DNA from: Nautilus pompilius
Lineage: Eukaryota > Mollusca > Cephalopoda > Nautilida > Nautilidae
Length of the DNA: 64,000 nt
NCBI GenBank assembly: GCA_018389105.1
Contig: JACATO010002204.1
Location: 930,001 to 994,000, forward strand
Direction: 5' to 3'
A program made the translations under genes and the position numbers. Shown here one piece after another: positions 22,765-34,008 of this stretch (the stretch's first letter is position 1; each line of letters starts with the position of its first letter). The notes under the pieces are model-generated. The model saw only the letters and a list, made by a program, of their open reading frames with translations. It ran no database searches and had not been told where the DNA came from.

Positions 22765-25700
22765 CATAAAATTACCTTTCTGAGATAAACTTTTAACAAT
22801 GAAAAAATCTAACAAATATTTCAGTGATCCAGAAATTGGTGTTTTCTTAACTAAAAAAACTATATCAAAAGGCTTTCTACAATGCTTACATAATTATACA
22901 AATTTCAATCTTTACAATCAAGCTTTTTCTCCCCTTTTTTCTTTCTTATATCCACCTGTCTGTCTTTTTCAATAACTCTCTCACTCAAACTTCTTTTCTT
23001 TTTCTCAATTTCCCACTCTCTCTCTCTCACTTACTTTTAAATAATTTTTTCTAGACAATTTTTTTTAAAAATCTGAAATTAGTACAATTTATTAAAAGGA
23101 TTTAAAACTAAATTTTTTCAAAACCCATCATTTTAACCATGATTTATTGCGCATTCCTTCATATCAAATTAGAATACTTCATCTCAAAACCATTTTTTTT
23201 TTTTGAAATTGCCAAAATACTGAAGTTACTTTAAAGGTTTTCTTCTAAAGAGTCTGACTTATAATGGTCTCCCTAATTACAAAATTTATCAAACTTCCTT
23301 AATTTAAAATAATGGAGTATTTGTCTGGCTATTTAGTATTCCAGATGAATGAAGGAAATCAACTAAACACTACCATTTATGCCTCTGCAACAAGACAATT
23401 ACCAGCCATCAGCAGGGTAATACAGGAAGATCAAAAACAGGAACTAATTCTAATTTGAAACAGACTGTGCAGATAAACTCTGAAGCATCAAATGTCAGTC
23501 TCAGAAGATTGAACATTTACTTCTTCATTATTATCATCATCGAATATAATCAAATTATTTCTTTTTTTTTTCATTAATCCATTTACTCTACAAAACAATC
23601 TTTAATAAATATGTATTTTTTTAAATTTATGAATTCTTTTTTCCAGATATAGAGTAAATAGGAAAAAAAATTGTTTTTTTTAAAATAAAAACAGACTATT
23701 TATTACAAAATATACCATAAAAACATAATCAAAATTTTTTGCTGGAAATCGTATGTAATTTTTTAGATAATAATAAAAAAAAATGAGATGATGCTAACAA
23801 ATAACTAAATATATCTATCTTTAATTTACGGTAAACCTGCTAACAGAATATGTAAAACAGCTTTAATCATTGAAAAAATTAAGACATTAAAATTTGCATC
23901 TTCTGCTGGTCCATTCTTTCAATAAGTTAAAAAATAAACAAACTGATAATTAACTTAAAATCTTTCTACTTGGCTGTCGTATTTCAAATATACACATGAG
24001 CAAAAGTTATACACAAAAACAGAATTTTTCATGACGAAAGATGTTAAATCAAGCATGATAAATACCTGCTACAAACAGCATCTTCAGTTTTAAATGCTTA
24101 AAAGCATCCACTACAAATATAATGCAAAAAAAAAGAAGAAACTTTCTGACAGCAATTTCATTATGCAAAATCCCCAATACCAAAATGGTTTATCATCATA
24201 TTTCTGAAAATCACTTTAGCATGCATAAACTCAGAGTTATCATTTTTAATGAGCTTTGAAGTTGTTTCCTTTTTCTTTTTTTTAAAGAAATGTCCACTTG
24301 GCTTCACTCATAAAACGTATCATTCCACTGTATTCCCCATCACTTACTTCAAAAAACACTATAAATGTAAAATCTATAATCAGCCATTGGTTCAACCATA
24401 TCATTCAAAATTCTTTCTTCACCACTACATCTGTCTCATCTGTAACCTCAGTTAGATTTCAATGCACAAAGATGATTGTACATCACAAAAACTGTAAATT
24501 GTGAATTTAGATTCAATATAATACTGCACTCCCTTCATTTCAATAGCTCAACTATTGGCACATATTTCTCAATCATAGCCACATCCCTAAATTGCCTCAG
24601 ATATTATTAGACAAAAGCCCCACATTTTAATGAGAATCAAGTTTAAAGTTTTAACAGAGATTATTTAGTTATAGAAGGGACATCAATTACTCCTAGAAAA
24701 AGTTCTGAAACAAGTAAAGATCACAGCTGCCTCAGCAGCATCATCATTTTTTATTTATTTATTTACTCATATTACTCACAAATTTAGTTAATACATAATT
24801 TATTCTCAGCTCCAACTTGCTTTTATATCATGTTGTTCCTTTCAATTCCATAAAAAATAAAGCAAGTTAAAAATAAATAAGGTAAAATACCAGAATCTTT
24901 TAAATTCTATTGTGTTGCAAATCTCTTTAAAGCAATAAATAAATGAAAATAAGAAAAATAATAAAGTGTTATTATTAAGAATAGAACTAACCTATAATAA
25001 ATTAACAAATCTAGTAAAAATGAGAGAAGTGACTCTCAGAATGCTAATAATATTGAAAATCAGCCAACCTGGATTAAGATTCAGATAAAGCTACATGAAT
25101 AGACAGACATTCAATCACTAACATTCCTATTTCAAATATCCATCAAAGAATTTTGCTTTACATGTTTACTTTCATTTTTCTATGATGGTATAAAATTAAA
25201 TTGTGTGTTAAGATTATTGTCAACTTTACAGAAGCCTCACACACAAATGTTAGATCATGATCTTCAAAAGAAATCAAATATGAATAACATAGCATAATAG
25301 AAGTTGGTTGTGAATTCAAATTCTGCAGAATTTTGCATTAATAAAATTTTCTATCATCCTTGTGTTAAAAGGCAAACAGAATAAAATATTAATAAATTAT
25401 ACAAATAGAAAGAAATTATATGACTTCCCAATGTTGACAGCCAAAAGAATTTTTTAAAAAATCCAACATACTGGATATAGAATGTAGTTTCAACAATTAT
25501 TTTCGTGTAAGAAATTTAAAAGTTGCATACAAAATATGTAAGTGTGACTTAATGAATACACATCAATCTGCTGATTTTAATCTAATTTCATTGACAGTTT
25601 TCTTCTTATTGTTACCCATCAAATTAAACAGTTGATTTTTTCTCCATGCTTTATAAATATAAACTAAGTCTCTTTTCACTGTTGGTTTTCTTTTTTTCAT

Positions 25701-26250
25701 TCAATTACAAGCTAGTACCAACAAAAACTAACAGAATTGTTTTCTTTCCTTTAACTCGATTTCAGTAACAATGTCCTTGAAAGAAAAAAAAACAATAATA
25801 CAGTAAAAGAATAGTTTTCTTATTTTTTAAGCAAAAAACTAATTCAAATTGTCCAAAACCTGAACAGAAGAAAGGAAAAATAAATTTTAAAAGATTTATT
25901 TGATTTATTCTCTAGCTAGAGATCAATATTCATCTAAAACAATCAATATAAGTTTTTAAAACAGATATTTTAAAATGCACGTATTCACTTCAATTTAACT
26001 TACAAAAAGGCAAGTAAAAAATAAAGCTATAAAGGAAAGAAATAAGAAAACCTGTTTACAGCTTGGGAAATACAGAAGATACACAATAAACCAAATCACA
26101 TATAAAGGTAAAGATTCTGAAGAAAAACAAAACAATACTATCTCTGAGGAGTTGTTATGCAATAGGCTCAGTATGTAAACATATAGTCCATAATCTCATA
26201 ACCATAATAGCTATAACCACCCACCATAACAAAGAAATAGAACAATCACA
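22765..26250. other. AT-rich DNA with pyrimidine-rich patches
   Basis: CT-rich patches occur at 22920-23035. I recognise no genes or elements. Confidence 0.45.
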
Positions 26251-26256
26251 AAGTAA

Positions 26257-26276
26257 ATATATATATATATATATAT
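26257..26276 (+). repeat. (AT)n microsatellite
   Basis: Ten AT units in AT-rich DNA. Confidence 0.9.
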
Positions 26277-26453
26277 TTTTAAATACTACTCTTGCAAAAC
26301 TTTCAAAATATTGAAAGCAAATGAAAATGTTAAATTGATCAGAAATGTGTTAAACCGAATTTAAAAATTAAAAAAAAAACAAACTATTAGTATACTGCTG
26401 CACTAAATATCTAATTTGAAAAACTGATTTTTAGAAACGCCCATGCATTAAAA

Positions 26454-26531
26454 AAAAAAAAAAAATTGTGCCTCACCCACGATGAAGGAGTGGGTCAAGA
26501 ACCTAATGCACGTTGCATTTTGTGCACAATT
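26454..26531. other. Compact set of inverted repeats after a 17-base A run
   Basis: Three short perfect inverted pairs lie within 80 bases: ACCCAC/GTGGGT (26475-26480 with 26490-26495), AATTGTGC/GCACAATT (26464-26471 with 26524-26531), and TGCATTA/TAATGCA (26454-26460 with 26504-26510). The last pair crosses the second, so the arms cannot all form at once. No RNA family is recognised. It may be a small MITE or a conserved non-coding element. Confidence 0.4.
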
Positions 26532-26539
26532 GAAAAAAA

Positions 26540-27082
26540 AACAAGAAATTTTCATAAATTTATCAGCTCTCTAACATGTAAACCATGATCCACTTAGTTT
26601 AATTCAGTAGAAGAAAAATTCTAGAGCAATTACATGATTACATAAAATTCACCTCCCACAATAAATAAATAGAATATCATGCTTCTCTAATGAAAAAAAG
26701 AATTTATTAGACTTAAAAATAGCAGATGGGCACTTTAAGAAAAAAACAACAAAACCCCACAAAGAGGCTTTTAATTTCTCTATCTCTCTTCACCTAAAGA
26801 AACTCAAGCAGCTAGTTTTGGAAAGCCAGTTGGTGTTTTCCTGCAGGCAGGTAAAATTTCTGAATAGGTTTTGCTGAGATGACCAAGCCTTGTCCATTGT
26901 GAAGCCAGAGACTGAGTCAGTGAATTATGTAACCCATGAGTCAGTCAGCAAAATGGAACATGGAATTCACAAAATTGTAAAGGTGGTTTTATTTCATCAT
27001 ACACCATAAGATACTTTCAACCTAAAATGGCAAATGAAGCACAGTAAACAAAATAAAAAAAAAATGAAAATGTTTGCAAGGA
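26540..27082. other. Mixed DNA with two AP-1-like motifs
   Basis: TGAGTCAG occurs at 26913-26920 and again at 26937-26944, 24 bases apart. Nothing else is recognised. Confidence 0.35.

Positions 27083-27140
<58 letters not shown>
27083..27140 (+). repeat. (ATT)n trinucleotide microsatellite
   Basis: About 19 ATT units with one single-base interruption near 27110. Confidence 0.95.
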
Positions 27141-27142
<2 letters not shown>

Positions 27143-28799
27143 CTTAGATATCACAAAACATGCTAGGTATCTTAATGTTAGGTTTCATTTTTACATAGTC
27201 TAATACAAAAAAAAACAAAAAACTAAAACTTTACCTCAGCATAAAAATGACAAACAAAGCTATAACATTGGATAACACATTTAGCAGCAGCTCTACAGGT
27301 TTATGTTGCAAACTTATGCCATACTTTACAAGCTTCTATAACTCGCACATCAAATTGATGAACCACACATCAGCTAGTGAAATGTTCAATATTTAAATTG
27401 TTAAAAGGGAAAAAGAAAAAAAAAACTAATTTTCATCACTTTATATTAAGGACATTAAACGTCAGCAGATTAAATTCAGTTTGAAGGATTCCTACTAATA
27501 GTAATGTTGTAATACATTTTTATTTCTTTTTTAAAATCTAGAATTTTTTCAAGGGGTCATTTCAAAATTAGATGATTGGAATTTTCCATTCATCATACCT
27601 TAACAGTAAAAAAAATGCTTAAAACTGATATTTATCAACTTCATGATACCTCTAATAAACATGCACACACAAGAATTCATAGGGAGTTTTTCTAATCTGC
27701 CTGCTACTTACTTATGTCTGAGTATGTATTTAGAGGAGCTGAAAGTCAGGACAGGGGTTTGAGGGAGAAAAAAATGAAAGTGCCGTATTATTCAATACTA
27801 TTTATGAAAAAAAAAATTACTGACAGTTAACATATGACAAGATAAATAAGTTAGTATACAATAAGAAAAATTCAAGATTCTGTGAAATAATGGTTAGAGT
27901 ATTGAAAAAAACATTTTAAGAACAACTTTCTTGATAAAAGTCTAAATCACTATAACAAATTGTTGCTACTCTGTAGACAAACTTATTTTTAGTGTTCTGC
28001 ATCAAAGTTACTTGTGTGTTTGGCTAATCCTAAAAACAAAGAAAACCAATGAGTACTCCCACACTGATCTAAACATATTCTGATCAAGTACCATTACATT
28101 AAAAAAAAAAAACCCACTAAAATGTCATTAGCATCCCAAACTATTCATAGATCATAAGGGATCTATTCCCAATAAGCTTCACCTTGTTTTTGCAATCAGA
28201 CAGCAAGGTCCACAAATTATGATTTTGGCATAGAAAGCTATTCAGATTTTAAATAATCAGAAAATCGCTACATCATGGTTTTACAATTTTTTTGTATGTA
28301 AAACTACTTTTGTCAAAAAGGTCATTTGAGAAAAATGTTTTCAGCAAACAGGAAGCCCAAGGATATGATTTAATATACTGTATGGTTTTTTTAAAAATCC
28401 TGACAGATTCTAGTAGCTTTAGTATCAAAGAATAAGTGACTTACTACAACATGGCAGGTCTTGAAGAAAGAAAGAAATGAAAAACTTTTTTTTTTCATTA
28501 ATTAAATACAAAGACCTGCAATCCACAAAATATTGTTTTATATATAAATATTTTCTCAAAAGCATAAAACAGAGGAGATAATAATCTAATTTTTAAAAGC
28601 TTATGTATAATTTAACAAAAAAACATCTTCATATGCAAGAGGAAAAAAGTTAGTTAATGGTCTTCAACTACAAGAAAATGAAGATAAATTCATTAATAGC
28701 CTTCAAAATTTTGCAAAGGAAATGAAAATGCTGAGAATGGTACTGTGATACAGTATTTATTATCTTAAGAAACATCTAGTCTCTTGAAATATGTTTCTC
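27141..28799. other. AT-rich DNA, nothing recognised
   Basis: I see no supported gene or element. Confidence 0.45.
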
Positions 28800-29093
28800 T
28801 AGCTATGAGGTTGTAGATCCCTATCTTGGTTACCAGATTAGAAAGTATGCTTACATACCAAGTGAATTGCATGACCACTTTTCTGCATGTGAGACAAGCA
28901 AAATTCCCTGCCTAACTCTTCATTTTTTGATGTGAATGGAAAATAGAGTGCTTGGAGGGAACCAAGACAGTCAGCTGGTGAAGAAAAGCAAGTAAAAAGA
29001 CCATGCAAAACCAAGTTAATACTATCCAAGAATTGAATTAGTCCACAACCTAGTAGTTCAGTAGTCTAACCACTGGACTACTATGCTGCATTT
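28800..29093 (-). repeat. Candidate tRNA-derived SINE
   Basis: On the minus strand, starting near 29093, the sequence reads GCATAGTAGTCCAGTGGTTA. TAGTCCAGTGG fits a pol III A box, and AGACTACTGAACTACTAGGT resembles a tRNA anticodon arm. A decayed B box follows (GTTGTGGACTAATTC where GGTTCGATTCC is expected). A non-tRNA body of roughly 200 bases runs to about 28800, but its end is not defined. The head is a decayed SINE rather than a functional tRNA. Confidence 0.5.
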
Positions 29094-29268
29094 ACTTGAT
29101 AAACAGTAATTGTAAAGGTGAAAAAAAAAAATAGTAGTAGTAAATGTAATATTTGTTTTGATATATAAATACACCTATTACCATAATATGCTTGCTTAAA
29201 ATGAATGAAACTGCACCATGCACACAATGACATGGCAAGAAAAAAACAAATGTCCGACGCACACACTA

Positions 29269-29342
29269 GGGACGTTCAGATGAGACCTGGCTGGGTTCCA
29301 TTATGGCAATGCTATTTTAGATAGGTTTCATCTGAATATCCC
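29269..29342. repeat. 74 bp MITE-like palindromic element
   Basis: Terminal arms GGGACGTTCAGATGAGACCT and the inverse of GGGATATTCAGATGAAACCT flank a short centre. A half copy of the same repeat lies at 52-102, so the unit is dispersed. It has no coding capacity. The superfamily is unknown and the target duplication is unclear. Confidence 0.65.
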
Positions 29343-29348
29343 TTGTAT

Positions 29349-32300
29349 GCATGTATTTAGCAGTTATTTGTTGATTTTAATGAACAGCAGATAAAACTAG
29401 TATTTTTTGCAGACCAAAGTTTCAGGAAATACGAATCCATAACTTTTATTGACTATCATTTTTTGTATTTGATTAAGGTACTTTAAAAGCATTACCAATC
29501 CTAATTTATTTACATTACATGTTATACACTATATTGTATTTGATATTGAAAATATGGCAGGTTGAGATAATTAACAACAATTAAATATTTGCAATAAATT
29601 CTTAAGAGCTTAATGATTGTACAGGAGATTAAGTATCTTTGTTTCTATCATCAAAAATATCCCCTTTACATTTCAATGAGCCATGCACAGTGAGAGTATG
29701 GTGCATATTGATGCTACTAAAAAGAGTTCCAATGAGATTCACCACTGTTTGTCATGCCAAGCCAAGTGAAAGAGGACCACAGTAAATTCATCAACTTGAC
29801 TACGAACTGAACTTTACAAATATCACAACTAGAACCCAAAGAGGAGGCTCTAAATTAGTATTCTTCTCACTCCATTTCTGCCTATACCACCATTCACGAT
29901 GGATTTCTCCACATGATCAGCAACTCAACAACAATCAAAGGGTTACCTGATGCTTTCTATAAGCAATCTCCCATGGCAAAACTTTTAAGCTAAGGCACAG
30001 ATTTTTTGCTTGAGTGGAAAGAGCACAAGACAGAGGAGTCAGGCAATGGATGAAAGGTTATTTTTCAAATCCACCAAACTGAAGAGCTAAGAATGGTGGA
30101 AAGATGGCAAAACGAATTATGAATTTGAAAGCCATGAGAACTGGATTCTCCTTTAGTAAACAAAATCTGTTAGCTTGACATAAATGATTCCAAGATTAAG
30201 CAGATGCAACAAGGTTCAGAAGCTATTCCCAATGAGTAATGTATGCACTGAATAAAGAACAAAACAAATCATTAACCTGACACAAGTATTTATCAGAAGT
30301 AACTACTGCTGCTGATTCTGAAGCTTTAGACATAAGAAATATTTCTTCAGAATTTTTTTTTCAACCAAAATTTGTTTTACAAAAAGTTAAAATAACTGTC
30401 ATACTTAATACTACCAATGGTAATGTTTTGAAAAAAATAGGAGTTTCATATTATAAAATATAAAAATAAATCAAATAATTTTTTTCAGATTTAATAAAAA
30501 AAATAATTTTCAGTGAAATGCATGTCAACTGAAGATAATCTTATAAGGACTAACAGCAAACAAAAAGAAATAATCATTGGTTACATTTATCTGTGTCATT
30601 TTTCAAAGCAATTGAAAGCAATGGAATTGTGATATCAGCTTTATAGAAACAATTTCAAGCAATAAATCTGTAAATGAATGGCTTGACTACAAACAAAAGT
30701 TAATCAAACATTTCCTTAAAAAAAATTTCTAAATATATAAATTTATGAGTTGTAAAAGTCTGATAATTAATAAATATTGGGAATAAACCAAGAAATTTCA
30801 GAGGATAAATTACAATTGCAGAGTTTATGATGATTACAATATTCAAAAACCCATAGAATTCATTTTTTTAAAATGTAACTTTTGAAGCTATACTATTATT
30901 AACAGTTATTTACTTTATATTCCAAATTGTATATGTATATAATTAAATAGTAGAGACATGATAAATAATTTTAATTATAATAAGTTCAGAATTTTTACAT
31001 CTAATTTTGGTTATTTAGTTTTTTCTTCTTTAATGGTAATTTAATTCATCCTTGATTCTTGGAATTAACTTAAGGTGCCAAAATAAACCAAGAATGGCCA
31101 TTTCATAAATAGCACTTACCCTATTCCTGACTTATATCCCAATAATCAGTGAACCTAACACTCTAAATCATTAATCAGCTAAACAAAACAACCTCCTCAA
31201 AACTACATATTGTTTAAACACTGCCAAAGAAAAAGTGCAAACCAGTTTTATTAGTATCATGATAATTGTAAAAGCAGTTAAGCACACTGAGTATATAGTA
31301 CAAAATTACTCAACAATGACAAAAATATCTGGCTGCAAATTCAGAAAATGCAAAGGGACTAAATAATTGCTTGATTTACTACTAAACATGAAAATATAAT
31401 AAAGAGTTTGTGTAAAGAAAAAAGTGTATCAACAGACTAGTATCACAAATTAACCTTTTATTTGACCAAGAACAAAGTGCAATGAATGACAAAAAACAAA
31501 TTTTTAAAAAAAATAGATTACTGATTGAAATTATGCAACTATTTCATCTTTAGCAGTATTTATTTATTTACCTACTACTAGATTAACTGGTTGATTTATA
31601 AAATTCCAATCCTCGACACAAAATTTAACTGAAGGTTTTAAAGATTTTAGAGTTTTTTTTTTTTTTTAAAGTGACTAAATCCAAATTAATTGAAATTCCT
31701 GATGTATGATATCTTTTTTTTAAAATCCATGTTTGTTTATCTGTTACATTTAATGTTACAATGCATGGTAAGCAGGAACTTTATGAAGTCATCTAATTAA
31801 TAATGCAGATGATCTAATTAATTCATAAGTAAAGCAAGTTCCAAAAAACTAGAACTTAGCATGCATGCTATGAAACAAGAGCAAGAAACAAATCTCTTAG
31901 TGGTGGTGCTCAATGAGATAAAGAATTTCATGACATGAAGATGTGGATCTTGATAGGCATCTCATAGTCATGATAAAGAGAAAGCATATAGATGTAATAC
32001 CAGTTATTTGCTAATAATCCCTACAACAGCAAAATACCTACTGCCTATGTCAGAAATATTAACTGCCATGTTGATAGTAAAAAATAGACTAGACAAGATC
32101 ACTAACTAGATACCATGTCATTGAATACTGCTGCAAAATCATTGTTCTAAACTCCAAATTATCGAACAACAGATGATTCTTTTTTTTATTTATGAAACTG
32201 CTTTATTAACATGCTATAAAATATAATTAGCAATACTGAGTGGAGTCAACAGAACTCCAATGACTTTATGAAAGTGCATGATGATATAGTGTGCAACTGG

Positions 32301-32591
32301 CTTCACTTTTATGCACTATCCATGCACATCAAGAATGCTCTCCCAGGTTCTAGAATAAGACCATCTGCAGAAAACCAATACCAGCAAGAAAATCCTGATA
32401 GCTGAAAATCATGAATAAATTTAAAATATATTGAGACAAGTATCAGGTGCACTATACTACCAATGGCTTACCAAAACAACAAGCCTGAAACTGTCGCACA
32501 ATGTACTGAAAGCTAAGAAATTAAAAGCTTCTACAGCAGGCTCCATTTATCAGAAACTTCACCATTTTAATTTTATTCAAGGATATGCAGT
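29349..32591. other. AT-rich DNA; one unassigned less AT-rich patch
   Basis: 29640-30260 has more balanced composition but no recognisable protein or repeat ends. At 31791-31822 the 11-base word ATCTAATTAAT occurs twice, 21 bases apart, each with a TAATTA homeodomain-type core. The rest holds nothing I can support. Confidence 0.4.
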
Positions 32592-32616
32592 ATCTCTCTC
32601 TCTCTCTCTCTCTCTC
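32592..32616 (+). repeat. (CT)n microsatellite
   Basis: About 12 CT units just outside the left end of a Tc1 relic. Confidence 0.95.
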
Positions 32617-32633
32617 ATGCATATCCATATATA

Positions 32634-33992
32634 CAATGGTAAACAAAATTTTAAGAATGATACCAGAACTAAAATGTAAAATATGTAAAAATAAATATTC
32701 CAGCATGACCTTACACTGATAGAAGTTTCTTCCTCTTTTGACAAACATATAGATAGTACACATTGCTCACTTTTCTTACATTATCATGGAATTTCAAAAC
32801 AACAAAGATTAAGAACACCAATGTCAGCTGCTTATATTTGTGGTTTTATCAGACATCCAACATAATATAATAAACTGATGCATAACTTTTTTTTAGAATT
32901 CCACAATGAGTATACAAGTCCGATGAAACACTTGGATTGTGGAGTTGCACAAAGAAACTCATTTCCCCAGATTGCTAAGTGAGTGAAATGCACTAAAATA
33001 GATTAACATCTAGCCTAAAAGCCGTTCAAACAAAATGAGTATATCAAATGTCAAAGAAACAGCAAAAACCTGACTGATGCTCAGACTGAGTACAAAATCA
33101 AGGATCTGTCCAAAATATACCAGCTCAAGGTGTCTGTTGAGATTTTAAGAGATCTGGAATTTGGAAGATCTAAATCTCTCTGCAAGAAATAACCACCCCC
33201 ACAAATGTAATTCAAATTAATAAGCTTTTTTACAGGAAAGAAACCATTTGTTTCCTTAAAGAATCAAAGGGCCTGACTTCAGTTTGCCAAGGATCATCCT
33301 GATTTGCCTCCTGGTGATCAGGGTTTCAGAGGTTTGGATCAGATAGTCAACTTGTGTGGCAAAGATTTGATGAAGCATTCCAAATAAACGTACCAAACTG
33401 ACAATCAAAGGTTGGATGGGTCCATTGTGGAACTAGGCTATTTCTCTCAAAAAGGGACAGATCCTATTCATCATATCCAGGGAACAATAGATAAGTTTGT
33501 TTACCTGGACATTTTGACTAATACACTAAAACCATATTCTGGGAACTGTCTGTCTGTCTCAACTAGATTTTCCAAGATGATAGTGATCTGAAACATTACA
33601 CCACCATCATCAAGCAGATTTCACAGATCAGAAAATTCAAGCTTTAAAGAGACCAGCTCAAAGCCCTGATTTGAATTCAATAAGAGACTCTATGGAACAA
33701 TACAGACAAAACTACTAAGATAAAAAAAAGCCCCAAAATTTGGATTATTTGTTCCAAATTAATCAGTCAACTTGAGCATAGACTGGTGTATTCCTCTTGT
33801 AGACTTCACATATTTGTAATTGATTTTTATGGCTATGTGACCAAATACTAATAATACTTCCTTGATCCATTTACCTCATATAATCTTGTAAAAATTGGTT
33901 TTTGTGACAAAATTTAAAATATGCTTAATTCATTAACCTTTTTTCACAATGAAATTGTTCTGCCATTATTCTTAAATTTTTGCCTGCCACTA
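32634..33992 (+). mobile_element. Tc1-like transposon relic with both ends
   Basis: The left end CAATGGTAAACAAAATTTTA continues AGAATGATACCAGAAC. It pairs with the inverse of the right end, TAGTGGCAGGCAAAAATTTA continuing AGAATAATGGCAGAAC. TA flanks both sides; on the right the TA is the first unit of a (TA)n run. At 1.36 kb the element is slightly short of full length. It carries a decayed plus-strand transposase and represents yet another Tc1 lineage in this window. Confidence 0.78.
32930..33790 (+). pseudogene. Tc1-like transposase relic
   Basis: Several pieces occur in the right order on the plus strand. Around 33436-33540 the reading GYFSQKGTDPIHHIQGTIDK then FVYLDILTNTLKPYSGN corresponds to the Tc1 region after WGCF. 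Around 33567 FQDDSDLKHYTTIIKQ retains the second catalytic D (usual form FQQDNDPKHT). SPDLN is recognisable near 33663 with the downstream E region blurred. The DNA-binding part, upstream of 33330, is poorly preserved. Stops and frameshifts are frequent. Confidence 0.75.
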
Positions 33993-34008
33993 TATATATA
34001 TATATATA
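33991..34008 (+). repeat. (TA)n microsatellite at a transposon end
   Basis: Nine TA units begin at the TA target duplication of the Tc1 relic. Confidence 0.9.

Noticed and set aside
26801-26860. Possible 47 bp minus-strand exon after CTGCCTGCAG
   Set aside because: The donor (TTTAG|GTGAAG) is weak, the exon is very short and the frame is not distinctive.
29040-29095. Functional tRNA gene
   Set aside because: The A-box region is tRNA-like, but the B box is decayed and the acceptor stem does not close; a SINE head fits better.
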